Shown: positions 1 to 8,973, counted from the first letter of the stretch. The stretch: DNA of 64,000 bases from Staphylococcus nepalensis (GCF_014635045.1 NZ_BMCF01000001.1:434001-498000); one strand, 5' to 3'. Notes: generated by a model from the letters alone, not told the origin. Made by a program: numbers and translations.

Positions 1-211
1 GACGGGTTGCGCCTACAGACACTTCAACGTCTCCTCTCCCCATCACTTCCAATACGTTAAGTGCATTTTTAGTGTTTTTTTCAACAGATTGGTTCCCAGC
101 TACAGTTGTAACTGCTAATATATCAAGCGAACTATTTTTAGCGCCAGCTAGTATTAAAGCAATCGCATCATCATGCCCAGGGTCGCAATCCATTATTATC
201 TTTTTACTCAT
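1..211 (-). CDS. Nucleoside hydrolase (IunH/Rih family), 3' part outside window
   Basis: The first 70 codons are visible; the gene runs off the left edge. The N-terminus carries DCDPGHDDAIAL (residues 8-19), the Ca2+-binding aspartate cluster that defines inosine/uridine-preferring nucleoside hydrolases, which cleave ribonucleosides to base and ribose in the cytoplasm. The ATG at 211 is preceded by a GGAGTG ribosome site 6-8 nt upstream. The family is certain from the motif. Substrate preference (purine, pyrimidine or both) cannot be told from this fragment. Confidence 0.9.
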   Translation of the reverse strand, partial: MSKKIIMDCDPGHDDAIALILAGAKNSSLDILAVTTVAGNQSVEKNTKNALNVLEVMGRGDVEVSVGATR

Positions 212-512
212 TTACTACACTCCATCCGTTGTATATATTTTTAGATTTCAATTTAAGTTTGTTTATCAAGTTTATACTTTACTATTCCAATAGATTTTTA
301 TTATAGTGTGAAAAACATGCTATCCATTCACTATAAATTTTAAAATTGTCTTTAAAATCATCATACTACTTTTTTACTTTATTTGCCTAATTTTTTCCGA
401 AAATTCAAACAAACAAACAAATGTATACTATCCATTTTAAAGTTAACTATATTTGCTCAATTCAAAAAAACTGGTAAATTAATAGCATTATACAATTTGA
501 AGGAGGACTTAA
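212..512. other. Intergenic region between divergent genes
   Basis: A 301-base AT-rich gap between the nucleoside hydrolase (minus) and the DMT transporter remnant (plus). It must hold both promoters. A GGAGG ribosome site sits just before 513. No hairpin, long repeat or convincing ORF is visible. Confidence 0.5.
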
Positions 513-1478
513 ATGAAAGCAATCTCCATTGGCGTTTTGGGTGCTTTATTTTTCTCTATTACTTTTATATTAAACCATGCAATGTCTAGCGATGGTAGCA
601 GTTGGCTTTTTAGTGGATCACTTCGTTTTATTTTTATGTTTCCTTTTCTATTTGTTATCGTGATGTTTAAACAACGCCATCACCTCATTGTATTACATAT
701 CAAACAACATTTTTGGATGTGGCTATTGTGGAGTTCCTTTGGTTTTGTCTTTTTTTACGTACCAATCACTTTTGTATCCAACTATAGTCCAGGCTGGCTT
801 ATTTCTGCGACATGGCAATTTACCATTATCTGTGGGCTATTACTGGCTCCCTTTTTCTATGAATATATACAATATGAACAGAAAACGATCAAAGTCAGAG
901 AACGTGTTTCATGGCGTTCACTAGGAACGTCAAGTATGACGGTTCTCGGCGTTATTATCATACAAATCCTCATATTTCAAATATCGACGTCCAAACCTTT
1001 ATCTTATCTATTATGCCTTTAGTCGTTGCAGCCTTTGCTTATCCATTAGGCAATCGTAAAATGATGGCGCTTGTAGACAATGATTTAAATACAATTGAAC
1101 GCATATACGGAATGACCTTAGTCACGTTACTATTTGGTTTATCATCTTTTTATTGGCATATTTACACAAGGTGTACCATCTTCAAATCAAATGGTACAAA
1201 CTTTTTTCGTCGCTATATTCTCAGGCGTTATAGCAACAACGTTATTTTTCTACGCAACTCACACTGTGAAGCATAATCAAACTCAATTAGCTGCTGTTGA
1301 AGCAACACAATCAATGGAAATTGTTTTCACATTAGCTGGTGAAATGTTGTTACTAGGCTTGGTATTACCAGCATTAACAAGTTTAATTGGCATCGTCATT
1401 ATAACTTTAGGTATTGTTGTTTATTGTTTCTTAAACAGTAAAATTAAAGAAAACACCCTAAAAAGTATAATACTATAA
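513..1478 (+). pseudogene. EmrE-type DMT multidrug exporter, broken by two compensating frameshifts
   Basis: Three overlapping frames together encode one roughly 320-residue multi-pass membrane protein of the putative multidrug resistance efflux (DMT superfamily) type. The first part reads from 513 in one frame to about 980, the middle continues in the frame one base back (through LSIMPLVVAAFAYPLGNRKM) to about 1150, and the rest returns to the original frame (GIFTQGVPSSNQMVQTFFVA onward) to a stop at 1478. This pattern fits a one-base loss near 970-990 and a one-base gain near 1145-1165, the latter next to a T5 run. The start has a good site (GAAGGAGG, 6 nt before ATG). The gene is either a recent pseudogene or carries two sequencing errors. 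If the frame were repaired it would be intact from end to end. Confidence 0.8.
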
Positions 1479-1566
1479 TCAAATTCGTTTTATTGACAAC
1501 TTGTTAATAAAGCAAGATAATTTGACTGATAAAGATGCGCAAAGCACAAATTTGGAGGTTATTAAA

Positions 1567-2136
1567 TTGACTACTACTCATATAGATCCTCGTATTATAA
1601 GAACAAAAAAATTATTAATGGACGCTTTTCGTGAGACCGCAAAGGAAAAAAAGTTAGCCTCTATTACTGTTAAAGATATTACTGAGCGCGCTACTGTTAA
1701 TCGTGCTACTTTTTACGCTCATTTTTATGATAAGTATGACATCATGGATTATACATTGTCTGAAACTATCTTAAAAAATTTAAATCAATCTCTCAACATG
1801 GTCGCCGAGTTAGATGATATAGCATTATGTAAATGTTTCATTACGATTACCAGTTATATTCAAGACACTCATGAAGAATGCCGCCTAAACAGTGAGGCTT
1901 ATGGAGAAATCGTAGAAAAGAAAATTAAAGAAGCATTGGAAGATATTTTCTTAAATTTAATGGTCGATAAACACCATAACATAGATAGAGAAACGCTTGC
2001 TACAAGTGCACGTTTTCTTTCGTGGGGTTTATATGGCATCGCCAAACATTGGTTCCATTCAAGTGATTTACCAGCTGAAACATATATCAATAATTCATTG
2101 CCTTTCATTACGTCTCAATTATCTAACTCAAAATAA
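1567..2136 (+). CDS. TetR/AcrR family transcriptional regulator
   Basis: A 189-residue repressor. The N-terminal helix-turn-helix reads ITVKDITERATVNRATFYAH at about residues 32-51, the usual TetR DNA-binding segment, followed by an all-helical ligand domain. I chose the TTG at 1567 because GGAGG lies at 1554-1558; an in-frame TTG at 1501 lacks a ribosome site. The gene lies directly upstream of an MFS efflux gene on the same strand. A perfect 32-bp palindrome at 2214-2245 between them is its likely operator (inference). The ligand is unknown. Confidence 0.85.
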   Translation: MTTTHIDPRIIRTKKLLMDAFRETAKEKKLASITVKDITERATVNRATFYAHFYDKYDIMDYTLSETILKNLNQSLNMVAELDDIALCKCFITITSYIQDTHEECRLNSEAYGEIVEKKIKEALEDIFLNLMVDKHHNIDRETLATSARFLSWGLYGIAKHWFHSSDLPAETYINNSLPFITSQLSNSK

Positions 2137-2213
2137 TATAATTTTTTAATTTTAATACTGCAAATCTCTGTTTTATATAATTTTCATTGTATTGAAAGCG
2201 TTTTATTTTACTG

Positions 2214-2245
2214 ATATAGTTATTTTAAATTTAAAATAACTATAT
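2214..2245. promoter_or_regulatory. Perfect 32-bp palindrome, probable TetR operator for the efflux gene
   Basis: The left half ATATAGTTATTTTAAA is followed by its exact reverse complement with no spacer. It lies 35 bp before the start codon of the MFS gene and 78 bp after the TetR stop, where a repressor would cover the promoter. No run of T follows at terminator distance that would explain it better, although a six-T run does follow it directly, so a terminator role for the TetR gene cannot be excluded. Confidence 0.6.
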
Positions 2246-2279
2246 TTTTTAATAATTCTATACGAAGGCAGGGAGCAAT

Positions 2280-3665
2280 TTGAATTCTAAAATGACTGTA
2301 GGCGGTAATAAATTAATTTTGGCACTAGTTTTATCTATTTTAACTTATTGGCTATTCGCTCAATCTTTTTTAAATATCGGGCCTCTCGTACAACAAACCT
2401 ATACAACGAGTGATGCGTTACTTAATATTGCAGTTAGTTTAACATCTTTATTTACAGGGGTATTTATGGTGGCAGCAGGCGGATTCGCAGACAAATTTGG
2501 CCGTGTTAAAATCATGCGTATTGGGCTGACTTTAAGTATCATAGGCTCTATCTTAGTGATTATTTCTGATTTTACATTTTTACTATTACTTGGTAGGGCA
2601 ATACAAGGTTTTTCAGCAGCATGCTTAATGCCAGCAACGATTTCATTAATTAATACATATTACCATGATAAGGAACGACATAAAGCGTTAAGTATGTGGT
2701 CAATAGGTTCATACGGTGGGACTGGTTTATCATCTGTATTTGCAGGGCTTATTGCGACTTATATTGGTTGGCAATGGATTTTTATTGCGTCCATTATCGT
2801 GACACTCATTGTGCTTTTAATGATTAAAGATGTTCCTGAAGCAAAGGCTACGCAAAGTCATACTTCAAAATTTGATTTCTGGGGTCTTGTTTTATTCGTT
2901 ATAAGCACGTTGAGCATCAATATTGTGATTACTCAAGGCGGCGATATCGGATGGTATAATCCAACTATCATTATATTAGTGCTTGTGTTTGTTATCACAT
3001 TAACCCTTTTTTATTTTTACGAAAAACGAAAAAGAGAACCACTTATTGATTTTTCTCTTTTTTCAAGTCGCTACTTTATCGGTACAGTGACATCTAATTT
3101 CTTACTTAATACATCTATAGGTGCCCTTGCACTTTATAATATTTTTACACAGCAACATTTCCATCTTACTGGATTCGTTTCAGGATTAATTACCTTACCT
3201 TATATGTTTGGTGTATTAATAACGATAAGAATTGGTGAGCGTATGATGGAAACGCATGAAGCTAAGAAACCAATGAAGTTAGGTTCACTCATAGTCACTT
3301 TAGGTATCTTACTCTTATCATTATCTTTTTTACCTACACCTATATATATTATAGGTAGTCTAATCGGTTTTTTATGTTTTGGTATGGGTCTGGGCTTTTT
3401 TGCGACACCTGGTCTTAATACAGCAGTAGTACATACACCTAAAGAAAAATTAGGTATCGCTTCAGGTATTTACAAAATGGTTGCAACTATTGGTGCTGCA
3501 TTTGGTATTACAATTTTCACAACGGTTTATCTCGTTATTGATGAACATGTGTCTCGTACAACTGGTAGTTTCATTGCATTTTTAGTGTGCGCATTATTTA
3601 TGTTTTTATCATTTATTTCCACACGTTTTATTATTCCAGAAGCCAAAGAAAAAGAATTATTTTAA
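2280..3665 (+). CDS. MFS drug efflux transporter, DHA2 (14-TM), SdrM-like
   Basis: A 461-residue integral membrane protein with about 14 hydrophobic segments. MFS motif A is at residues 67-80 (GGFADKFGRVKIMR), and a motif-C-like stretch (WSIGSYGGTGLSSVFAGL) follows near residue 140. The N-terminal third closely resembles what I remember of S. aureus SdrM, a proton-driven pump for fluoroquinolones and dyes, so export of hydrophobic drugs is likely. The TTG at 2280 is preferred because AGGGAG ends 5 nt upstream; ATG at 2292 is the alternative. Regulation by the upstream TetR through the palindrome at 2214-2245 is inferred. Confidence 0.88.
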   Translation: MNSKMTVGGNKLILALVLSILTYWLFAQSFLNIGPLVQQTYTTSDALLNIAVSLTSLFTGVFMVAAGGFADKFGRVKIMRIGLTLSIIGSILVIISDFTFLLLLGRAIQGFSAACLMPATISLINTYYHDKERHKALSMWSIGSYGGTGLSSVFAGLIATYIGWQWIFIASIIVTLIVLLMIKDVPEAKATQSHTSKFDFWGLVLFVISTLSINIVITQGGDIGWYNPTIIILVLVFVITLTLFYFYEKRKREPLIDFSLFSSRYFIGTVTSNFLLNTSIGALALYNIFTQQHFHLTGFVSGLITLPYMFGVLITIRIGERMMETHEAKKPMKLGSLIVTLGILLLSLSFLPTPIYIIGSLIGFLCFGMGLGFFATPGLNTAVVHTPKEKLGIASGIYKMVATIGAAFGITIFTTVYLVIDEHVSRTTGSFIAFLVCALFMFLSFISTRFIIPEAKEKELF

Positions 3666-3701
3666 ATTAGTACAATGTTCAGTTTTAACCATTCATATAA
3701 C

Positions 3702-3757
3702 AGACACCTCGTTTAATACGCTACATGAGCGTAATTTTATTAAACGAGGTGTTTTTA
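3702..3757. terminator. Bidirectional terminator between efflux gene and protease
   Basis: A long hairpin with outer arms ACACCTCGTTTAATA and TATTAAACGAGGTGT and an inner TACGCT/AGCGTA pairing, followed by T5 on the plus strand and preceded by A-rich sequence. It serves two convergent genes. Confidence 0.85.
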
Positions 3758-3794
3758 TAATTTCATATTTTTTTATATTTTCTAAGTCTATGAA

Positions 3795-4577
3795 TTAACT
3801 ATTATTATTGTTGATAAATTGTAATATATCACCAGTTAACGGTACGGCGCTATTACTTTCACCTTCAACGCCACCATAATGTAAACCGATTAATTCATTA
3901 TTACTGTTAAATACAGGTGATCCTGAATTTCCACCATATGTACTTGCATTATATGTTAATGTCTCACTATTACCATTGATTATTTCGCCAGAACTTTCCC
4001 ACATGGTTGCTAAAGGTTTATCTCCAGGGTAACCAGTCACTGTTATTGGATTATCTTTAGAAACAGTTGAAGCATCCTGAATCGTCGCAGGTTCAACCAC
4101 TTCTCCTACAGATTGGCCGTCATCATTTTTATTTAAATGAACAAGCACTAAATCAGCATCTCCAGGATATGCTTGTGTATCTTTTTCAGAAAATGTACCA
4201 TACGGGAACTGACTATCATTTTCAGCAGCTGGCGCAAAAGATAGATTTCCATTAGAAAGATCCGCAACGTGTTTATTCGTTAATATTGTGTTTTCACCAA
4301 TAACAACACCTGTAGCTATACTTTCACCCGCCTCTATATAGCCAATCGATTGATAATGTCCTGTTTGAGTATTTTCAATTTGATGTCGATCTTCACCCGG
4401 TAAGACGACTCTAGGCGACATATTACCTGCAGGCTTATTATCGTTTGTTTGCTGTGTCTCTGATGATGTATGATTCAAAGTTTTATCTTGTGTTTGTGCA
4501 TGTATAGATGAATTCACAGCACTTAAAAAAATGAGCAAGCTTCCTACGACTGTACTGACTATAAATTTTTTAATCAA
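3795..4577 (-). CDS. sspA: Secreted glutamyl endopeptidase, V8/SspA-like serine protease
   Basis: A 260-residue secreted S1B protease. The signal peptide ends near SIHA-Q at residue 27, followed by a roughly 29-residue propeptide and a mature start at V57 (VVLPGEDRHQIENT), which aligns with the mature N-terminus of S. aureus V8 protease. The catalytic triad is visible: H103 in TNKHV, D142 in GDADLVLV, and S218 in YGGNSGSPVF. The protein cleaves after glutamate and probably needs proteolytic removal of the propeptide to become active. It stops soon after the catalytic domain and lacks the Pro-Asn-Asp repeat tail of S. aureus SspA. No staphopain (sspB) or inhibitor (sspC) gene follows; the neighbour is a convergent efflux gene. 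A near-perfect cre site lies 23 bp upstream of the start. Confidence 0.92.
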   Translation of the reverse strand: MIKKFIVSTVVGSLLIFLSAVNSSIHAQTQDKTLNHTSSETQQTNDNKPAGNMSPRVVLPGEDRHQIENTQTGHYQSIGYIEAGESIATGVVIGENTILTNKHVADLSNGNLSFAPAAENDSQFPYGTFSEKDTQAYPGDADLVLVHLNKNDDGQSVGEVVEPATIQDASTVSKDNPITVTGYPGDKPLATMWESSGEIINGNSETLTYNASTYGGNSGSPVFNSNNELIGLHYGGVEGESNSAVPLTGDILQFINNNNS

Positions 4578-4884
4578 AATGAACCTACCTCCTATAAAAG
4601 TGATTACGCTTTCAATTTACAGAACTTTTCAAACTTAATCAATTATTATTAATTCTTCATATCAATTTTATAGTTATTATAATATTTTCAAAATGAATTT
4701 ATATCAAATTATTATATTTACGAAACAAGAATTAAACAACAACATCATCATAATGTTGCTTAAGCAATCAATCTATAAACATGTTGTTTGCATTATATTT
4801 GAAATGAGCATATAATCAATCTAAACAACACATGTTACTTAGTTAACTTTCGTTGTTTAATTTGATCAGATAGGAGGGATAGAC
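4578..4884. promoter_or_regulatory. Divergent promoter region with repeated ACAAC/GTTGT motifs
   Basis: This 307-base gap separates the protease (minus) from the flavin oxidoreductase (plus). Besides the cre site it holds an exact inverted pair, ATTAAACAAC at 4731-4740 and GTTGTTTAAT at 4852-4861, an inner imperfect pair AACATGTTGTTT (4779-4790) facing AAACAACACATGTT (about 4823-4836), and CAACAT/ATGTTG around 4739-4758. The repeated half-site suggests several copies of one regulator's binding site. The regulator is unknown. Confidence 0.45.
4600..4615 (-). promoter_or_regulatory. cre-like CcpA site upstream of the protease gene
   Basis: On the minus strand TTGAAAGCGTAATCAC matches the consensus WTGNAARCGNWWWCAW at 15 of 16 positions (the last base differs). 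It sits 23-38 bp before the protease ATG, suited to roadblock or promoter occlusion. Confidence 0.6.
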
Positions 4885-5856
4885 GTGACAACAATCCAAA
4901 CACACAATGGTTTCAAACGGACTTTTCGAAAGAACTATTTAACCTTAGGTTTAATGTTACCTTTTGATGACTCTGAAAATATCGCATTGTCGTTTGATAA
5001 ACAAGTCGAGTTAACACAATATGCTGAAGCACTTGGATTCACGAGCCTTTTTGTTAGGGATAATCCTTTATATAGCCCACACTTAGGTAATGTAACGACA
5101 AACTACGATCCGTTTGTATTTTTAACTTTCATCGCTGCCAACACATCAAAAATTGCTCTCGGAACATCTAGCATTGTTGCTACATTACGTCATCCAATTC
5201 ATATAGCTAAAGCAGCTACTTCTCTTGATTTGATCTCAAACGAGCGATTGTTATTAGGTTTAGCAACAGGCGACCGTCAATTTGAATTTCCAGCATTTAA
5301 AATAGATTCAAATAACTTAAGTCAACATTTCCAATCAGCAGTTTCATCATTAAATGAACTATGGCAAACACACTCGCCTCAAATTTCAAATGATTTATTT
5401 GATTTGTATGAGGACTCAGGGTTACAAATATTACCAAAGCATAAACATATTCCTATGTTTGCGACTGGTTACGCTAAACAAGACATTCATTGGCTTAAAC
5501 AGCATATGGACGGATGGTTATTTTACCCACAGCCATTCCAACAGCAAAAAGATTTACTACAAAAATGGCATAACAATGGTATATTCAAACCTTTTATGCA
5601 TCCATTAGTCATTGATTTATCAATAAATCCAGATGAACTTGTAAAGCCTGTTAAAGGCGGATATAGATTAGGTAGAAACACTTTATTAAAAATATTAAAA
5701 GCGTATGAACGTATTGGGACAAATCATATAATGATACAATTCATAACAAATGAAAGAACGTATAAAGATATATTAGCTGAGGTGGGTAATGAAATTATGC
5801 CACACTTTCCACCTCATCATACTCAGGAGGAATTAGTGAATGAAATTATTAGATAG
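4885..5856 (+). CDS. LLM-class flavin-dependent oxidoreductase (luciferase-like, BA3436 type)
   Basis: A 323-residue TIM-barrel flavoenzyme of the bacterial-luciferase superfamily, resembling the subfamily TIGR calls luciferase-type oxidoreductase BA3436. The core shows LGLMLPFDDSEN near residue 17, FTSLFVRDNPLY near 51, then KIALGTSSIVATLRHPIHIA, the usual flavin-domain strand followed by RHP, and LLLGLATGDR. It uses FMN, probably supplied by a reductase elsewhere. The physiological substrate is unknown. The GTG start at 4885 follows AGGAGGGA with 6-8 nt spacing. The last 17 bases overlap the next gene, so the two are translationally coupled. Confidence 0.85.
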   Translation: MTTIQTHNGFKRTFRKNYLTLGLMLPFDDSENIALSFDKQVELTQYAEALGFTSLFVRDNPLYSPHLGNVTTNYDPFVFLTFIAANTSKIALGTSSIVATLRHPIHIAKAATSLDLISNERLLLGLATGDRQFEFPAFKIDSNNLSQHFQSAVSSLNELWQTHSPQISNDLFDLYEDSGLQILPKHKHIPMFATGYAKQDIHWLKQHMDGWLFYPQPFQQQKDLLQKWHNNGIFKPFMHPLVIDLSINPDELVKPVKGGYRLGRNTLLKILKAYERIGTNHIMIQFITNERTYKDILAEVGNEIMPHFPPHHTQEELVNEIIR

Positions 5857-6073
5857 AATTAATCATTTAGCAAATAAAGAAAAGTTACAACCTTTAACAG
5901 TTGAAGAAAAACAAGAGCAACACACTTTAAGACAAGAATATTTACAAATGATTCGTGGCCAAGTAGTGAATACATTTTCTGCCTTAAAAGTGGTTGATCC
6001 CCTAGGTGAAGATGTTACACCAGATAAAGTTTATAAATTACGTGAAGAAATGGGTACTTTAAACTTAGACTAA
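5840..6073 (+). CDS. UPF0291 (DUF896) family small protein
   Basis: A 77-residue cytoplasmic protein with the family pattern: a short helical start (LLDRINHLANKEKLQPLT), EEKQEQHTLRQEYL, and a C-terminal part beginning VVDPLGEDVTPDKVYKLRE. B. subtilis YnzC is the known structural example, a two-helix bundle of unclear function. The start overlaps the oxidoreductase by 17 bases and has AGGAGG inside that gene's last codons. I would not assign a biochemical role. Confidence 0.9.
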   Translation: MKLLDRINHLANKEKLQPLTVEEKQEQHTLRQEYLQMIRGQVVNTFSALKVVDPLGEDVTPDKVYKLREEMGTLNLD

Positions 6074-6083
6074 AGGTTAGAAA

Positions 6084-6121
6084 ACAAGACAAATAGCGCA
6101 TTTTTTAAAATGATTGTCTTG
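6084..6121 (+). terminator. Hairpin after UPF0291 gene
   Basis: CAAGACAA pairs with TTGTCTTG around an AT-rich loop containing T6. No long T tract follows, so it may be an RNA stability element rather than a strong terminator. Confidence 0.4.
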
Positions 6122-6211
6122 CCCGATCTGGCAAAGCAGACTGAGAAAAACGTTTAGTTTGAGAGAATTACATGACTATAAGCTCATGTATTGCTTATAT
6201 TATATTTGTGA

Positions 6212-6245
6212 CCGAGACATCAATAATGTCTCGGCCGCTTTTATT
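6212..6245. terminator. Rho-independent terminator, GAGACATC-type hairpin
   Basis: CCGAGACAT pairs with ATGTCTCGG, followed by CCGCTTTTATTTT. It lies between convergent genes. A near-identical loop and stem recurs at 33781. Confidence 0.85.
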
Positions 6246-6276
6246 TTAAATACAGTCATTGGTATCCTATAGTAAT

Positions 6277-7134
6277 TTAATGATTTATTATTTTATCCAT
6301 CGAACGTGCTACGCTATCAGCATACATACCACCAAATTTTAGTAAATGAACCATCAACAAATATAAGCGATAAAATTCAAGGCGTTCATTGACTCCATTA
6401 CTTAACGGGTAATGTTTATCATATGCATGATAAAAATCTTGAGTAAATCCACCAAATACTGTAGTAATACCTAAATCAAATTCTCTATCACCGTATAAGG
6501 GCGCAGGGTCAAATAAAGCAGGGTCTCCATTTTCTAAAAACATGTAGTTCCCACCCCATAAATCACCATGTAATAAAGATGGTTTGCTTTTATGCTTATC
6601 TAATGCGTTTACAATGACTGCTCTTACCTTGTAATATTTATCCACGTCCTCATCTGCCCATAAACCTTTATTTACCAAAGCTTCTTTTAAGTGATCTAAA
6701 CGCTGCTCTACAAATATAGTCTTCCAATGATCTGACCAACTATTATCAAACGAAATATCTCCGCCTTCATAAGGCAGTCCAAAGCCAAATTTACCTTCTG
6801 GCTGTTGATAACTATGCATTTTAGCTACAAGCTTTCCTAATTCAGTTTGGCTGCCTTGCGTACCTTCATTTAAAAAGGTTAGTAAAAGATAAGCGTCACC
6901 GTTTACTTCTCCGTTATCGACAACTCTAGGCGCTGTGATTCCAGCTTGTTCGAATAAATCGAGTCCTGCTACTTCTGCATCAAAAAAGGTTTTACTTCTA
7001 CCACGCTGTACTAATAAAAAATAAGGCTCTTGAGTTGTTTCTACTCTAAAGGCTTCATTGACGTCTCCACCACTCACTGGTGTAATTTTTTCTATATGTT
7101 CTAATGGGAGTTGTGACTGCCATTGCTCTTTCAT
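6277..7134 (-). CDS. Fructosamine kinase family protein
   Basis: A 285-residue protein of the fructosamine/ketosamine-3-kinase family, which phosphorylates sugar adducts on proteins or free amines so that they fall apart (deglycation). The catalytic loop HGDLWGGN is at residues 189-196 and the metal-binding segment DPAPLYGDREFDLG at 209-222, both intact. The N-terminal lobe reads GGDVNEAFRVE then PYFLLVQRGR; the usual lysine of strand 3 is not evident there, which I recall as typical of staphylococcal members. The start has GGAGGG 6-8 nt upstream. It is monocistronic, flanked by a terminator downstream and divergent pyrD upstream. Confidence 0.9.
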   Translation of the reverse strand: MKEQWQSQLPLEHIEKITPVSGGDVNEAFRVETTQEPYFLLVQRGRSKTFFDAEVAGLDLFEQAGITAPRVVDNGEVNGDAYLLLTFLNEGTQGSQTELGKLVAKMHSYQQPEGKFGFGLPYEGGDISFDNSWSDHWKTIFVEQRLDHLKEALVNKGLWADEDVDKYYKVRAVIVNALDKHKSKPSLLHGDLWGGNYMFLENGDPALFDPAPLYGDREFDLGITTVFGGFTQDFYHAYDKHYPLSNGVNERLEFYRLYLLMVHLLKFGGMYADSVARSMDKIINH

Positions 7135-7365
7135 AAAATATCCCTCCGTATTTTAAGCATCACTCTACTATTACCGTTTTTCGCTATATTTAATCAAATC
7201 TAACGCTTTTCGATTGATGTGAAACTTATATTAATTATTTTTATTTATACTAGGCATATGATTACTAAAATGCTAGTCTATTAAAGACAATTATTTTCAT
7301 AATAAACGATAACTATTACATCATTTTTATCTATTACTAATTTCGATAAATGGAGCGATTATTAC

Positions 7366-8430
7366 ATGTATAAATTAATTAAACCACTTTTATTTCAATT
7401 CGATCCTGAAAAAGCACATGGTATGACTGTTAATGCGCTTAAAACTTCACAAAAACACTCTCAATTTTTACCGATACTAGAGAAATTATTTTATTATAAG
7501 CATGATATATTATCTCAAAATATTAAAGGCATCCATTTTGAGAACCCTGTTGGTTTAGCTGCTGGATTTGATAAATCTTGCGAAGTGCCAAAAGCGTTAG
7601 AAAAATTAGGTTTTGGCGCGCTCGAATTAGGCGGCATTACGCCTAAACCACAACCTGGCAACACTAAGCCACGTATGTATCGTTTAGTAGAAGACGATGC
7701 GCTAATCAACCGTATGGGGTTCAATAATTTGGGAATGCATAAAGCACTAAGTAATTTACGAAAATTTAATTATGAAACGCCTATCGGTCTTAATGTAGGT
7801 GTCAATAAAGCAACGCCGTATGAACAACGTTATGAAGATTACATAAAAGTCATCGATACATTCAAACATGATGTTGCTTTTTTCACTGTTAATATCAGTT
7901 CTCCAAATACAGAAAACTTGCAAAGCTTTCATGATGAAGATGAATTTTCTCAATTATGTTCAGCTATTCAAACTTATAAAATTCAATATGAAATTGACGT
8001 TCCTATTTTTATCAAGTTAACATCTGACCTTAGTGTAGGAACTTTAACACGCATGCTTGAATCCATCACACAAACTTTCGACGGCATTATGTTAGCTAAT
8101 ACGACTCAAAAACGTGAGCATTTGCAATCTGCTAATCAAAAAGAAACTGGCGGTTTAAGTGGCCGTCCTCTATTTGAACGCAATTTGCAATTGATTGCTC
8201 ATACCTACCAAAAAACACAAGGCAAATTTTTAATTATTGGTACAGGCGGTATATTTAATGTAGATGATACGATTAAAATGTTACGCCACGGTGCTTCGCT
8301 TGTACAAATTTACAGTGCCTTAGTATTTGAAGGGCCGGGCTTACCAAAAAAAATTAATAAACAGCTTGCTCAATATTTACAAGCGCATGGCTACCGTCAT
8401 ATTAATGATATTATTGGACTAGACGTATAA
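7366..8430 (+). CDS. pyrD: Dihydroorotate dehydrogenase (quinone), class 2
   Basis: A 354-residue class 2 enzyme of pyrimidine synthesis, oxidising dihydroorotate to orotate with FMN and passing electrons to membrane quinone. The N-terminal amphipathic extension (MYKLIKPLLFQFDPEKAHGM) that anchors class 2 enzymes is present. FENPVGLAAGFDKSCEVPKA, RMGFNNLG and SSPNTENLQ mark the FMN and substrate sites, and GTGGIF near residue 285 binds the phosphate of FMN. It stands alone, away from any pyr operon, as is usual for staphylococcal pyrD. The start is preceded by TGGAG with 9 nt spacing. Confidence 0.95.
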   Translation: MYKLIKPLLFQFDPEKAHGMTVNALKTSQKHSQFLPILEKLFYYKHDILSQNIKGIHFENPVGLAAGFDKSCEVPKALEKLGFGALELGGITPKPQPGNTKPRMYRLVEDDALINRMGFNNLGMHKALSNLRKFNYETPIGLNVGVNKATPYEQRYEDYIKVIDTFKHDVAFFTVNISSPNTENLQSFHDEDEFSQLCSAIQTYKIQYEIDVPIFIKLTSDLSVGTLTRMLESITQTFDGIMLANTTQKREHLQSANQKETGGLSGRPLFERNLQLIAHTYQKTQGKFLIIGTGGIFNVDDTIKMLRHGASLVQIYSALVFEGPGLPKKINKQLAQYLQAHGYRHINDIIGLDV

Positions 8431-8533
8431 TGTATTTTTATTTTGCAATCAAATGACTTATTTAAAATATTAGTAGTGATATTGTGATAGTTTTTATATT
8501 ATAGGGTAAACAAATATTGAAGGAGGCGCTACA

Positions 8534-8956
8534 ATGTATAAAAATATATTACTAGCTTATGATTTTGATAATTCATTTAATAACGTCCCAAATGAATTAC
8601 AAAATTTAACTACTGGTGTTGATGACGCCAAAATCACTATTTTCAATGTTATTCCTGAAGGAGATTTACAAACTTCTGTGCGTTATGATGGCGTACATTT
8701 TAAAGAATTAGCAGATGAAAAAGGAAAAACGTTAACACCCTTTGTTGAAAAATTAGAAGAACTGGGGTTAAAAACGCAAGTAAAATTCAGTAGCGGTTAT
8801 ATTAAACAAGCCATACTGAAAGAAATCGAAATGCATCATTATGATATTATTGTTATGAGTAATAAACGCGCGAAGTCAGATATTAAAAATGTGTTAGGAA
8901 ACGTAACACACAAGATTGCTAATAGCGCAAATATTCCTGTCCTTATCGTAAAATAA
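8534..8956 (+). CDS. Universal stress protein (UspA family)
   Basis: A 140-residue single Usp domain. It begins with the family strand MYKNILLAYDFDNSF and ends with VLGNVTHKIANSANIPVLIVK, which contains a variant of the ATP-binding G-x2-G-x9-G(S/T) loop. The variant may mean a non-ATP-binding Usp. GAAGGAGG precedes the start. It is followed by a terminator shared with the convergent HAD gene. A role in stress survival is family knowledge; nothing here narrows it. Confidence 0.9.
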   Translation: MYKNILLAYDFDNSFNNVPNELQNLTTGVDDAKITIFNVIPEGDLQTSVRYDGVHFKELADEKGKTLTPFVEKLEELGLKTQVKFSSGYIKQAILKEIEMHHYDIIVMSNKRAKSDIKNVLGNVTHKIANSANIPVLIVK

Positions 8957-8973
8957 TAACCTATAATAAATTA

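Noticed and set aside
72..293. A 73-codon plus-strand ORF at the left edge
   Set aside because: It is antisense to the nucleoside hydrolase, whose metal-site motif is clear on the minus strand.
2190..2205. TTGAAAGCGTTTTATT as a cre site before the SdrM-like gene
   Set aside because: The right arm fails at the conserved CA (14 of 16), and a drug pump is not an expected CcpA target.
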